Assembly: GCA_963726005.1 (NCBI GenBank)
Contig: CAVSAT010000001.1
Span: forward strand, 434,001 to 498,000
Reading direction: 5' to 3'
DNA from: Bog-473 sp963726005
Lineage (GTDB): Bacteria > Actinomycetota > Acidimicrobiia > Acidimicrobiales > RAAP-2
Length of the DNA stretch: 64,000 nt
Positions 34,180-42,784 of this stretch are shown piece after piece. The notes under the pieces are model-generated. The model did not search any database, was not told the origin of the DNA, and was given only the letters and a program-made list of their open reading frames with translations. Made by a program: the position numbers and the translations under genes. The stretch's first letter is position 1. Each line of letters starts with the position of its first letter.

Positions 34180-34572
34180 TCATCCAGTCCTTCGAGACGG
34201 TCGGTGAGCGCCCCGTCCGACTTGATATGCCTCCTCCACCAAGGCTGCGAAGGACTCGTCGAGCTGCGCGGCATTCGTTATCCGAAACTGATGGACAAAC
34301 AGGCTCTTCGTGTAGGGCGAAACCCGTAGGAACCTCTCGTCCTGCACTTCTCGCTGTAGATCGAGAAATCCGTCCAGGGAGGCTTTGCGGGGTTTTGCTC
34401 CGGCGAAACCCCGGCGAGTTCCCTTGAAGGCAATGGCCGTCTTGGTGACACTGACCGTGTATGGCCCACATCCCGCCAGCAATCTGACGAAGCGTTTGTA
34501 GAGGTCCGCAACGTCTCTTGGTTTATCGGCCAAATGCCGCTCGACGCTCCATTCTTCAGCAGCAGACTCCAC
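34180..34572 (-). CDS. DUF5655-like protein
   Basis: About 130 residues. SVERHLADKPRDVADLYKRF, TVSVTKTAIAFKGTRRGFA, DERFLRVSPYTKSLFVHQFR and the closing LDESFAALVEEAYQVG match the DUF5655 pattern. Function unknown. The start is placed at GTG 34572 because TACCCT (34584-34579 minus strand) ends 6 nt before it. Confidence 0.7.
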   Translation of the reverse strand: MESAAEEWSVERHLADKPRDVADLYKRFVRLLAGCGPYTVSVTKTAIAFKGTRRGFAGAKPRKASLDGFLDLQREVQDERFLRVSPYTKSLFVHQFRITNAAQLDESFAALVEEAYQVGRGAHRPSRRTG

Positions 34573-34578
34573 TGGCAC

Positions 34579-34584
34579 AGGGTA
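34579..34584 (-). promoter_or_regulatory. -10 box (TACCCT) of DUF5655-like gene
   Basis: 6-nt spacing to GTG 34572; no Shine-Dalgarno sequence. Confidence 0.5.
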
Positions 34585-34599
34585 TGCGGAGGTGGCACA

Positions 34600-34623
34600 C
34601 CGTCCCGGCGAACTGGGACACCC
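34600..34623. repeat. Palindromic repeat, copy 3
   Basis: CCGTCCCGGCGAACTGGG followed by ACACCC; TGTCCC/GGGACA-type half-sites. Between enoyl-CoA hydratase end and DUF5655 promoter. Confidence 0.65.
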
Positions 34624-34638
34624 TCGATAAATAGAAAC

Positions 34639-35421
34639 TTAGGTGAATCGGGGTAGTCGATGCTCCACGAACGCGTGGATCGCTTCCACCGAATCGTCAG
34701 ACTCCATAGTCTTTAGAAAGCGCCGAGATTCCTCATCGAGATAACCCCCAAGGGGCAGCTCACTCGCAGCGTCAAGGTTTCTCTTGATCGCTGCAATCGC
34801 TGACGGCGCGCTTGATGCGGCCTGCTCGGCCAGTGTGAATGCGCGCAATTCGAGCTGGTCATCATCAACAACCTCCTCGATAAGCCCGATGCGGAGCGCC
34901 TTTTCCGCTTCGATGTGCTCCGATAGAAGTTGAAGTCGAGCAGTCCAACCGGCTCCGATGAGGCGCTGAAGGAACCAGGCCTGGCCATAATCCCCGCTCT
35001 GACCAACCCTGATGTACGACGTGAGAAAGACTGCTGAGCGTGCAGCAATCCTGATGTCGCACGCAGCAGCCAATGACAACCCCGCCCCTGCGCACGGACC
35101 GTTGACAACCGCCATTGTCATCTTGGGCATGTGGTGCAAGAGCTCCACGACCTCGGCCATGCGCCGCATGGATAGCAACGCTTCGTCTGATGACACGGGC
35201 TCTGCGCTTGAGTTGCTCATGGCGTGCAAATCACCTCCGGCGCAAAAGGCACGGCCGGCTCCCGTGAGCAGAACTGCACGGACACTTGAATCGCGAGAAA
35301 GCTCTACCAACAATGCCCTGAGGTCGAGAATGTCCTGACCTGTAAAGGCGTTCAGATGGTCGGGCCTGGTGAGGGTGACACCAACGACGGCCCCTCGGTC
35401 ATGTCGAACGGCCCACGTCAT
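34639..35421 (-). CDS. Enoyl-CoA hydratase/isomerase family protein
   Basis: 260-residue crotonase fold. TRPDHLNAFTGQDI, GRAFCAGGDLHAM (oxyanion loop), VVNGPCAGAGLSLAAACDIR (second oxyanion Gly) and the IRVGQSGDYGQAWFLQRLIG stretch. Hydratase residues are only partly conserved, so hydratase versus isomerase is open. ATG 35421 follows TACGAT by 6 nt. Confidence 0.88.
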   Translation of the reverse strand: MTWAVRHDRGAVVGVTLTRPDHLNAFTGQDILDLRALLVELSRDSSVRAVLLTGAGRAFCAGGDLHAMSNSSAEPVSSDEALLSMRRMAEVVELLHHMPKMTMAVVNGPCAGAGLSLAAACDIRIAARSAVFLTSYIRVGQSGDYGQAWFLQRLIGAGWTARLQLLSEHIEAEKALRIGLIEEVVDDDQLELRAFTLAEQAASSAPSAIAAIKRNLDAASELPLGGYLDEESRRFLKTMESDDSVEAIHAFVEHRLPRFT

Positions 35422-35427
35422 GCGAGA

Positions 35428-35433
35428 ATCGTA
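35428..35433 (-). promoter_or_regulatory. -10 box (TACGAT) of enoyl-CoA hydratase gene
   Basis: 6-nt spacing to ATG 35421. Confidence 0.5.
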
Positions 35434-35479
35434 CGCTGCAGGTCAGCGTTGCCTGCCTTACTCGTGCCAAAATGCGCCA

Positions 35480-35502
35480 CTATCCCGGCGTACGGGGGCA
35501 GG
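35480..35502. repeat. Palindromic repeat, copy 4 (diverged)
   Basis: CTATCCCGGCGTACGGGGG followed by CAGG; lies in the intergenic space between the divergent hydratase and DsbA-like genes. Confidence 0.5.
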
Positions 35503-35598
35503 TCGGTACGGGACCAAAAGTCCCTACTGAGTCGGGACGATTGACCCTGTCCGTGCCTGATGAGCAGCGGCATTGTGCAAGTGAGGAGGTCCTGTGAG

Positions 35599-36261
35599 AT
35601 GTCGATGACTTTGAATGATCCAAAGGACCCGTGGGCTCAACATATGAGTGCAATCGAGGTCTACGCAGATGTGTGGTGCCCGTTCGCACATGTGGGCCTC
35701 CACTACGTCGTTGAGCGTCGGTCTGCGCTGGGACGTGGAGATGTTCTCTTGGATATCCGGGCTTGGCCCCTCGAGTTGGTTAACGGAGCGCCGCTTGATC
35801 CTGAAATCACTGCTTCACATGTCCGAGAACTACGATCCCAGGTAGCCCCTCACCTTTTCGGGGGTTTTAACCCGAACCACTTTCCCACGACTTCGTTGCC
35901 CGCCCTCGCGTGTGTACACGCCGCATATCGTCAGGATCTAAAAACAGGCGAAGCAATGAGCCTGGCTCTTCGTGATGCACTCTTTGAGGAGGGCCTCGAC
36001 ATTTCCCGACCCGAGGTGCTCTCTGAGCTTGCCGAATCATTCAACGTTGGTCCATATGACGCTGCCGACGAGGAGGCGATACGCAGAGACTGGGAAGATG
36101 GGGTTCGACGGGGCGTCAGAGGGTCTCCACATTTCTACTGCGGAGACTTTGACGCCTTCTGTCCGTCCCTCGACATCTCAAGAGGTACGGATGGAGCATT
36201 GACAGTGAGCAAGGATGCGGCGGTACTCAACACCCTTCTGGCCAACTGCTTTGCCGACTAG
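35599..36261 (+). CDS. DsbA-family (FrnE-like) thioredoxin-fold protein
   Basis: 220 residues. YADVWCPFAHVGLHYV replaces the CxxC of disulfide oxidases with a lone Cys, as in FrnE and 2-hydroxychromene-2-carboxylate isomerase relatives. RGVRGSPHFYCGD holds the cis-Pro loop. AGGAGGT lies 8 bases before ATG 35599. Codon use looks less GC-biased than the his-trp region, consistent with acquired DNA. Confidence 0.8.
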   Translation: MSMTLNDPKDPWAQHMSAIEVYADVWCPFAHVGLHYVVERRSALGRGDVLLDIRAWPLELVNGAPLDPEITASHVRELRSQVAPHLFGGFNPNHFPTTSLPALACVHAAYRQDLKTGEAMSLALRDALFEEGLDISRPEVLSELAESFNVGPYDAADEEAIRRDWEDGVRRGVRGSPHFYCGDFDAFCPSLDISRGTDGALTVSKDAAVLNTLLANCFAD

Positions 36262-36292
36262 TCACGTCAGACGGAACCGCTCAGCCCTGTCT

Positions 36293-37787
36293 CCGTCCTG
36301 ATGCGATGAAGGGGCGGGGCCTCCGCCCCTCGTGAGATCCGAGCATGCTCGGTCTTGCAAAAGACAACCTCGAAAGAGGAGGAGGCCCCTATGGGACAGT
36401 ACGTCGGAATCGACCTGCATCGACGCAGTACCACCATCGTCCGGATGGCAGAAGACGGCGAGGTGCTCGGCACCGAGCGCTTCGTCAGCCAGCCCTTCGA
36501 ACTCGCCCAGGCCATGGCCGCGGCTGGGCCCGAGCCCGAGGTGGTCCTCGAATCCACCTATGGCTGGTACTGGGCGGCCGATGTGCTCCAAGAGCTCGGC
36601 GCCCACGTGCACCTCGCCCACGCGCTCGGCAACAACTGGGGGACCCGCCGCGTCAAGAACGACGTGCGCGACGCCCAAGACCTGGCCGCCATGTTGGCCC
36701 TCGGACGCCTGGCCGAGGGCTGGATCGCGCCGCCAGAGGTCCGAGAGCTGCGCGAGCTGGTGCGCTACCGCTACTCGCTCATCCGGCACCGGACCAGTGC
36801 CAAGGCCCAGATCCACGGGGTCATGGCCAAGAACGGGATCCTCCCCGTCGTCGGCGAGCTCTGGGGCCCGACCGGTCAGGCCCAGCTCGACCGCCTCGAA
36901 CTGCCCGAGGCCTACGCCATGCGTCTCGACTCTCTGCGCAACCTGCTCGATGTCTACGAGCGGGCCATCGCCGAGCTCGACGCGCACATCCACGCCGAGC
37001 TCAAGGCCGACCCCGGCTATCGGGCCCTGCTCACCTTGCCCGGGGTGGGCAAGGTCATCGCAGCCATCTTCGTGGCCGAGATCGGCGACGTCAGCCGCTT
37101 CGATTCGGCCAAGAAGCTCTGCAGCTGGGCCGGCCTCACCCCCAAGCACCGCGAGTCTGACGAGGTGGTTCACCGCGGGGCGATCACCAAGCAGGGCTCA
37201 CCGCTGGTGCGCTGGGCGGCCATCGAGGCCGTGGGGAACTACCGGGCCAAGGGCAACGAGAAGCTGCGCGCCGACTACACGCGCATCGCCGAGCACGCCG
37301 GCAAGTACAAAGCCCGCGTGGCCGTCGCCCGAAAGCTGCTCACCCTCGTCTTCTACGCGATGCGTGACGGGGAGGTCCGATGCCTGGAATCCGCCGCCTG
37401 AGTCTCGGCCACGGACCGACGCGAGCTCGACGTACGCCGTGGCCCACCGACTCCGGTGTGGCCGTTGTTTCTGATTGAGCCCGTCGGGACGTGGCCGAAC
37501 CCCATCATGTGCGGAGATCGACGAATGAATGGCTGGCTGCCCACGGGAGCGTGACAGAACCCCCCGAGCAGTGATGGGAACTCGCAGCACCACATAGCGG
37601 CGTCCTCGAGCAGGATGCGCCGCTCGCCGCCGGCGTCAACGCCAAGCCTTCGGCGGGCATCGCCCGACGTTGACCCGGCGTCTCGTCGGCGCGCGGCCTC
37701 GTTTAGGACGCCGCCATGGGGTTCAGGAACAACCTTCCGGACAAACGCTCTTGACACGGCCCACCCCTTCATGAACGGCGTACTGGG
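36293..37787 (+). mobile_element. IS110-type insertion sequence, intact copy
   Basis: About 1495 bp, boundaries set by where identity with the inverted copy at 48697-50190 begins and ends. The 5' non-coding end is about 98 bp and the 3' non-coding end about 386 bp. The left flank CCCTGTCT and the right end GGCGTACTGGGGCACC together resemble a split copy of the dispersed palindromic repeat. No terminal inverted repeats are evident, as expected for this family. Confidence 0.82.
36391..37401 (+). CDS. IS110-family transposase (DEDD + Ser)
   Basis: 336 residues. The RuvC-like N-terminal domain has MGQYVGIDLHRR, VVLESTYGWYW and KNDVRDAQDLAAM (DEDD acidic residues). The C-terminal domain has LPGVGKVIAAIFVAEIGD, LCSWAGLTPKHRESD and KQGSPLVRWAA with the candidate nucleophilic Ser. 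AGGAGGAGG sits 8 bases before ATG 36391. Appears intact, unlike the second copy. Confidence 0.9.
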   Translation: MGQYVGIDLHRRSTTIVRMAEDGEVLGTERFVSQPFELAQAMAAAGPEPEVVLESTYGWYWAADVLQELGAHVHLAHALGNNWGTRRVKNDVRDAQDLAAMLALGRLAEGWIAPPEVRELRELVRYRYSLIRHRTSAKAQIHGVMAKNGILPVVGELWGPTGQAQLDRLELPEAYAMRLDSLRNLLDVYERAIAELDAHIHAELKADPGYRALLTLPGVGKVIAAIFVAEIGDVSRFDSAKKLCSWAGLTPKHRESDEVVHRGAITKQGSPLVRWAAIEAVGNYRAKGNEKLRADYTRIAEHAGKYKARVAVARKLLTLVFYAMRDGEVRCLESAA

Positions 37788-38188
37788 GCACCCCACGTCA
37801 GTCTGGTGGCTGGCGAAATGTTTTAGTACATGGAACAAACTGGCTTGGCGCTCAAGCTCGTTATGGATGAGGAAGTGGAGGACGAGGTGGCGAAGACCTT
37901 GCCGTGCAGCCCGTGGTATTGAGTGGTCGTGGTGGTGGTGACCACACCAGTGATGTCGGTGTCTCGCAGCAGGGCTACGGAAATAGAGCCGGTGGGGCAG
38001 ATCTGTGCCAGGGTGAAGTCACCAAAAACCGTGCTCTCGGGTACGAAACTACCTGCCCCCCGGGGCCGGACGTGTTGAACGGCCCCTCTGTCACGTTCTG
38101 GCTCGTCGTTACCGTGCAGGTCGAGGCGCCCGTGGCTTGATCGAAGCTGCATCCCGCCCGCCGCCTGCGCCGCCGACAGGCTGGTGTA
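37788..38188. other. Decayed DNA downstream of IS
   Basis: Minus-strand stretches such as GASTCTVTTSQNVTEGPFNT look like a remnant of a secreted Ig-like or lipoprotein gene, but no continuous frame with a start exists. Confidence 0.3.
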
Positions 38189-38902
38189 TCACGATCGCGC
38201 GTCCTTGTAGAGAGCGTTCTTGTTGGCGTAGACCTTTAGCAGCCTGTAATCGACTTCTCCGAAGAAATCGGCAATACCTGACGCCGCCGCCTCGCTGTTC
38301 TGCTCGGCGATGACCATGGTGGGTCGCCATCTCTCCCAATCGTTGGAGGAAAGTACCGTTCGGTCCCAGCCTTCTACGTCTACAGAAAGCAAGCCGAATT
38401 GCCCCGGTAAAGCGATTTTGTCCAGCAAGGCAGAAAGCCTCGATACTCGACGGGTAACCGTACGCACGAGGCGGTCGCCCCGCTGCACGTATTCATCACG
38501 CGCCTCGGGAGAGAACGTCGAGAGATTCTGTGGACTCATCTCGTAGAACGGGAGTTCACCGTTTTCGGGTCCAATCGCGCCATTGAAGACGATGTCCTTC
38601 GGCCGGACCACGCGATGGATCCGACAGAGCGCACGATTGGGTTCGACGGCGATTCCGCGCCATCCGCGTCTGTAAAGCCGATATGTATTGGAGTGCTTTA
38701 CGGGATTCTGCGATCCGACATCGACATACCAGCCAGTCGCTTCGGCAAGCTCACCTGCGTAGTCATCCTCTCCATTCTCCGACCATGAGCGGTCACCTCG
38801 GTGCAGTGCTTTGTGGACGTTTAGCAGGTGTCGCGCGTAAAATAGCCCCTGATTGGAGTTGACGGCATAGCGGATGTTGAGGTTGCGGATCACAGCCGTC
38901 AC
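38189..38902 (-). CDS. FkbM-family methyltransferase
   Basis: 237 residues. WYVDVGSQNPVKHSNTYRLY is the SAM-binding loop, IAVEPNRALCRIH the following acidic loop, and LLSVDVEGWDRTVL the post-motif typical of FkbM. These enzymes O-methylate sugars and similar groups. The GTG start at 38902 has no clear Shine-Dalgarno. Lies among other surface-glycan genes. Confidence 0.82.
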   Translation of the reverse strand: MTAVIRNLNIRYAVNSNQGLFYARHLLNVHKALHRGDRSWSENGEDDYAGELAEATGWYVDVGSQNPVKHSNTYRLYRRGWRGIAVEPNRALCRIHRVVRPKDIVFNGAIGPENGELPFYEMSPQNLSTFSPEARDEYVQRGDRLVRTVTRRVSRLSALLDKIALPGQFGLLSVDVEGWDRTVLSSNDWERWRPTMVIAEQNSEAAASGIADFFGEVDYRLLKVYANKNALYKDARS

Positions 38903-39155
38903 CCAGGCTTCACTAGATGAGGAAACACACTAACGGACGGTGCTTTGTACGAACCCTTCCCTCTCTCACTCCGGTTTCCGCGTCCGGCCACCCGCCGGCC
39001 GTAGTACGCCCAGAGTGATCGACGATGCTGCTCTCGTTCGTCGGACGATTTTCCGATCACCGACGGACCGCCATCATCCGGATACCACGCATCCATGATT
39101 GCAGCTGCTCCTGCCGCGAGTCCGCACTGCCCCCATGGTGCCGCAGGGTGGCACC

Positions 39156-39179
39156 CCGTCCGGGCGTACGGAGGCACGG
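39156..39179. repeat. Palindromic repeat, copy 5 (diverged)
   Basis: CCGTCCGGGCGTACGGAGG followed by CACGG. Confidence 0.45.
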
Positions 39180-39275
39180 CGCTCAGGTCCCGCTAAGGAT
39201 CAAGATAGTGAGATGTCGAAACTTGGAATAGCCTGAAAATGCACTGAGTTTGTCGTTACAAGCCGCCGTCGACAA

Positions 39276-39304
39276 CCGTCCCGCTGCCGGCGTACTGGGA
39301 CACC
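39276..39304. repeat. Palindromic repeat, copy 6 (long variant)
   Basis: CCGTCCC, short insert, CCGGCGTACTGGGACACC. Same right half as the DNA flanking both IS copies. Confidence 0.6.
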
Positions 39305-39466
39305 GATGGCGCAAATAGGCCAGCGGGCTGGACTGGGATCAACATGTCGGCCCTGCAATCCAAGTCGGAGGATGCGAAGTCCGGTCACTGGGCAAGTGGG
39401 CGGGGCACTCGTGGTGCGCCAGAGTTTCCATCGCAGCGATGCAACGCCGCGACATAGCGTTGTGCC

Positions 39467-39886
39467 ATGGCGCGTACAGAGGCACAACCGCCGCGGCGAC
39501 ATGCTCAGTTCGTCGCGCCGGTGGTCATCATGATCGTCGTGATCATTGTTCTCCTGGCTGCCATACACACATCGAACTATGAGTCGAGTTACCTTCGTTC
39601 CACCGGGCAAGCCTCTGACTGGACAGCTTCGAACGAGCAGTTCAAATGCCTGCGCGCGGCCTTCCAAAAGGAAGTGCCGAGAGGGTCGAGCGTGTGGGTC
39701 GGCAATCCACTGAAGCACAATCCGATAACCAGCGGAGCTGTAGTAACCGGACCTGTGCAAATGCTGGCGGAGATGGCCACTCTTTGGGCTGTCATAACCC
39801 CACGATCCTCAGCGCGATGGGCGGCGTCGACCAGTATCGGGAGCGAGTGCAGCGGACTCACGCTCCACGTGGACAGACTGCGATGA
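39467..39886 (+). CDS. Single-span membrane protein, function unknown
   Basis: 139 residues: basic N-terminus, one hydrophobic span (APVVIMIVVIIVLLAAI), then an extracytoplasmic part with two cysteines. TAGCGT ends 6 nt before ATG. Overlaps the next gene by four bases (ATGA), so probably a partner of the GT-C-like protein. Confidence 0.6.
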   Translation: MARTEAQPPRRHAQFVAPVVIMIVVIIVLLAAIHTSNYESSYLRSTGQASDWTASNEQFKCLRAAFQKEVPRGSSVWVGNPLKHNPITSGAVVTGPVQMLAEMATLWAVITPRSSARWAASTSIGSECSGLTLHVDRLR

Positions 39887-41421
39887 TCAGCCACGTCGTA
39901 TCAGCGCTATTGCTCCTTACCCTGTCCGCCCTTGTGCCGAGCATCGCTGTAGCCGGGGTTCGTCCCGTTACGATCTTTCTGGCACCGTTGGTCGGGGGAT
40001 TGATGGCAGGCTTTGCCGCCGAGTGCGAGTTGGCAATCGGGGGCACGTTCGTGGTGTGGTTCGTCGTCATCGCCATTCTCGTGAACCTGGTCTCGCTCAT
40101 GATGCGCGTCCCATTACGTCATCCCAGCGATCGCAAGAGTCGGTCAAGGCTGGCGTGGCAGCTGCTGAGCATCGACGTTGAGTGGAGATCACCCTGGCCA
40201 TGGATCACCGCCATCGTGATCGCGGGTGCGGTTGCATGGCCGCTGCGGGTGCTGCAGGTGCCGATTATTGCGTATGACGCAAGAGCCATTTGGACCCTGC
40301 ATTCGTTGTTCATCCATGGCGGTCATGACACGTATCTGGCGGCGCTGAAGAATCCCGTGTACCAGTTCTCCAACCCGGGCTACCCACCGCTGGTTTCGGC
40401 AAGCGGTGCCTTTGGCTTCGCCATCCATGGCAGATCCGATATTCACTTGGCAGTGTCACTCACAGCCATCCTTAATGCGTGCGCGCTGGGAGTCGCGGCG
40501 TGCGGGATCGCTTCGGTGCCCCGCAAGGACGCGTCGTCATGGACGCGGGTCGTCGCAATCGGTGGCGGTGCGGCTGTGTGCCTGATCGGCTTCGGTGTGA
40601 ACGAGCCATTCGCGGTTGGGGGCTACGCCGACCTGCTTTGGGGGGCGAGTGCGCTCGCGGCCACCATCTATGGCCTTTTGCTGCCGCGGTCGTCGAGCCA
40701 TCTGGCGATCGGATGGATCTGTGCCACGGTCGCCGCCCTCACAAAGAACGAGGGCCTCATCGTTGCCCTCGTGATCCTGGCGCTGATGTCGATCCGCTAT
40801 ATCCCCACATCCCGGCATCAGGTTGTGCATGATGGCCAGCCGGAGGGCCGGTTTGGGTTTGTCGTGGGAAGGACATTGGCACACCGGTTTGAGTTGATCG
40901 TACCGAGGACACTGGCGGTCTGGTTAACCCGCGCAAGCCTGTGGCTGGCAATGGCAGTGCCATCACTCTTGTGGCCTATCCTGATGAAGTACGAAGGAAT
41001 CGGCTCAGACTTCTTCGGGTCGTCCAGCGAGTCGGTTACTGGGCGTTTCCATCCGACCATTTCGGCGATCGCCAATAACCTTCACATCCTGCCGGTAGCG
41101 GCGGCGGTCGCCATCGCTGGGGGGCTGACGCTGAGAAGAACGCGATGGCACACTGGCCTCGGTGGTCCGGTCTGGATATGGATCGTCATCGCGTGGTCGC
41201 TAATCACGTTGACGGCGACGTACGTGTTCGGCGCACTGGAGATCCACTGGTGGTTGTCGAACTCGGCGAGCCGGACCACTGTTTTCGCTCAGATCGCGCT
41301 TTACACGGACATGGTGGTGTGGATGGTCATGGCAGCGGCTCAGGTCGGCAGTTTCCGCTCGACGCTGCCCAGGAGGTGGCCCAGGAGTTCCGCGAGCTAC
41401 ACCCCTGGAACGGACAAATGA
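39883..41421 (+). CDS. Polytopic GT-C-like membrane glycosyltransferase
   Basis: 512 residues with about 11 hydrophobic segments. The first loop has IIAYDARAIWTLHSLF, and then PVYQFSNPGYPPLVS, matching the Asp and YPP features of lipid-dependent GT-C sugar transferases. TKNEGLIVALV in a later loop is also typical. Donor and acceptor unknown. Likely acts with the neighbouring FkbM and class I methyltransferases in surface-glycan synthesis (inference). Confidence 0.7.
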   Translation: MISHVVSALLLLTLSALVPSIAVAGVRPVTIFLAPLVGGLMAGFAAECELAIGGTFVVWFVVIAILVNLVSLMMRVPLRHPSDRKSRSRLAWQLLSIDVEWRSPWPWITAIVIAGAVAWPLRVLQVPIIAYDARAIWTLHSLFIHGGHDTYLAALKNPVYQFSNPGYPPLVSASGAFGFAIHGRSDIHLAVSLTAILNACALGVAACGIASVPRKDASSWTRVVAIGGGAAVCLIGFGVNEPFAVGGYADLLWGASALAATIYGLLLPRSSSHLAIGWICATVAALTKNEGLIVALVILALMSIRYIPTSRHQVVHDGQPEGRFGFVVGRTLAHRFELIVPRTLAVWLTRASLWLAMAVPSLLWPILMKYEGIGSDFFGSSSESVTGRFHPTISAIANNLHILPVAAAVAIAGGLTLRRTRWHTGLGGPVWIWIVIAWSLITLTATYVFGALEIHWWLSNSASRTTVFAQIALYTDMVVWMVMAAAQVGSFRSTLPRRWPRSSASYTPGTDK

Positions 41422-41627
41422 CGCGGTCGAGGCGTTCGCTTGATGCTACGCCTTCGACTACTGGTCTACGGAGGCCACCCCGGCCCTAGTTCCGATGTGC
41501 CGTATGGGGTCACCCCCCAATGAGGACACCACACCTCCGTTCTCGGTTGAGATCCCAGTGGAGCGCTACGGCTCCGCGGTCACGATGTCGTCCTCCTGGA
41601 GCGGGGGCCGGTCATGGGGCACGTCGC

Positions 41628-41633
41628 TAAGGT
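41628..41633 (+). promoter_or_regulatory. -10 box (TAAGGT) of methyltransferase gene
   Basis: 6-nt spacing to ATG 41640. Confidence 0.45.
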
Positions 41634-41639
41634 TGTCCG

Positions 41640-42464
41640 ATGGATATCCGATGGCATCTCCGAAGGCCGAAGCAACTCGCAGCGAGAGGGCGTCAGGCGG
41701 CCGAGTCGCTCGCAGCTTTCAGGCGCGGTTACCAGTTCGGGCGACGGTTCCAGAACGCCAGCGGCGCTTACTCCGACGCTCCCGGGAAAACAGAGCTTGA
41801 GGAGTACTTCGATGCTCACACCGAGGGGCCAGGTCTGTGGAAGTGGCGTCACTACTTCGAGATCTACGACCGCCACTTCGCCCGCTTCCGGGGAAAGGAG
41901 GTGCACGTCCTTGAGATCGGCATATACAGCGGCGGCAGCCTCGGACTGTGGCGTTCCTACTTTGGCGAGTCCGCCCACCTCTACGGTGTTGATATCGAGC
42001 CGGTTTGTCGAGCGTACGAGCGAGAAGGGATGATCCGGGTTTTCATCGGCGACCAGGCCGACCCCAACTTTTGGCGATCCGTGATCAACCAGGTGCCCCG
42101 GCTCGACATCGTCATCGATGACGGGGGTCACTTGGCTTCCCAGCAGATCCCGACCCTGGAAGCCGTGCTGCCCCACCTGGCCCCGGGCGGGGTGTTCTTG
42201 TGTGAGGACATTCACGGTGGTGCCCACCCGTTCCATAGCTATGTGGACGGGCTCAGCCGCAAGCTTCACGTTAACAACCAGACCGCTGGGGTCACTCTCA
42301 AGGTCCAACCGAGCAGCTTCCAGCAGATGATCCATTCGGTGCACAGCTATCCCTTTGTGACCGTCATCGAGAAGCAGACTGCGCCGGTCGATCTGCTGGA
42401 AGCTCCGAAGCACGGCACCGAGTGGGAACCGTTTCTCGATGTGCCGTTGCCGCCCATCGCCTAG
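41640..42464 (+). CDS. Class I SAM-dependent methyltransferase (CmcI/macrocin-type)
   Basis: 274 residues. VHVLEIGIYSGGSLGLWRSY is motif I, LYGVDIEPVC motif II, IDIVIDDGGHLASQQI-like sequence (LDIVIDDGGHLASQQ) the acidic post-I region, and GGVFLCEDIHGG the catalytic loop seen in macrocin O-methyltransferase and CmcI-like proteins. Probably methylates a sugar. Flanked by low-density DNA. Confidence 0.8.
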   Translation: MDIRWHLRRPKQLAARGRQAAESLAAFRRGYQFGRRFQNASGAYSDAPGKTELEEYFDAHTEGPGLWKWRHYFEIYDRHFARFRGKEVHVLEIGIYSGGSLGLWRSYFGESAHLYGVDIEPVCRAYEREGMIRVFIGDQADPNFWRSVINQVPRLDIVIDDGGHLASQQIPTLEAVLPHLAPGGVFLCEDIHGGAHPFHSYVDGLSRKLHVNNQTAGVTLKVQPSSFQQMIHSVHSYPFVTVIEKQTAPVDLLEAPKHGTEWEPFLDVPLPPIA

Positions 42465-42500
42465 CGTGCTCATGCGACCAGCAGGGCCGGGACCGCCGAT

Positions 42501-42704
42501 GTGTGCCGTGGATATACGGCAGGCGCCCGCTTATCGGCAGCGTTCTACGGGGCCGGGCTCGGCCTAGGACAGGTGGTTGGCATGGCCACCGACGGTGTGC
42601 CGACGCTCCTGGCGGCAACCGACCAGCCGGCGATCCGCCACCTGCGGCCGGGTGACTTGCACACCGGGCCCCCGCCGGGGACACCGCGCTTTGCCGACCC
42701 GTAA
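42501..42704 (+). CDS. Short ORF, possible gene remnant
   Basis: 67 residues; GAGLGLGQVVGMATDGVPTL then LAATDQPAIRHLRPGD looks protein-like, but the beginning and end do not. No family recognised. Confidence 0.25.
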   Translation: MCRGYTAGARLSAAFYGAGLGLGQVVGMATDGVPTLLAATDQPAIRHLRPGDLHTGPPPGTPRFADP

Positions 42705-42784
42705 CGTCGAGGCAGATCGAGGATGTCCGCGACAAGTTACCCGCCAAACGACTGCCCCCATGGTTGCCGGACGGAGCGACTCCC

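Larger units (their letters stand above)
38903..39466. other. Intergenic with two palindromic repeats
   Basis: No gene seen. Holds repeat copies at 39156 and 39276 and a 13-mer (CTGCCCCCATGGT, near 39127) that recurs near 42747. Confidence 0.4.

Noticed and set aside
39127..42759. 13-mer CTGCCCCCATGGT repeated near 39127 and 42747
   Set aside because: Only two copies and weak surrounding similarity; possibly a distant relative of the palindromic repeat, not enough to define a family.
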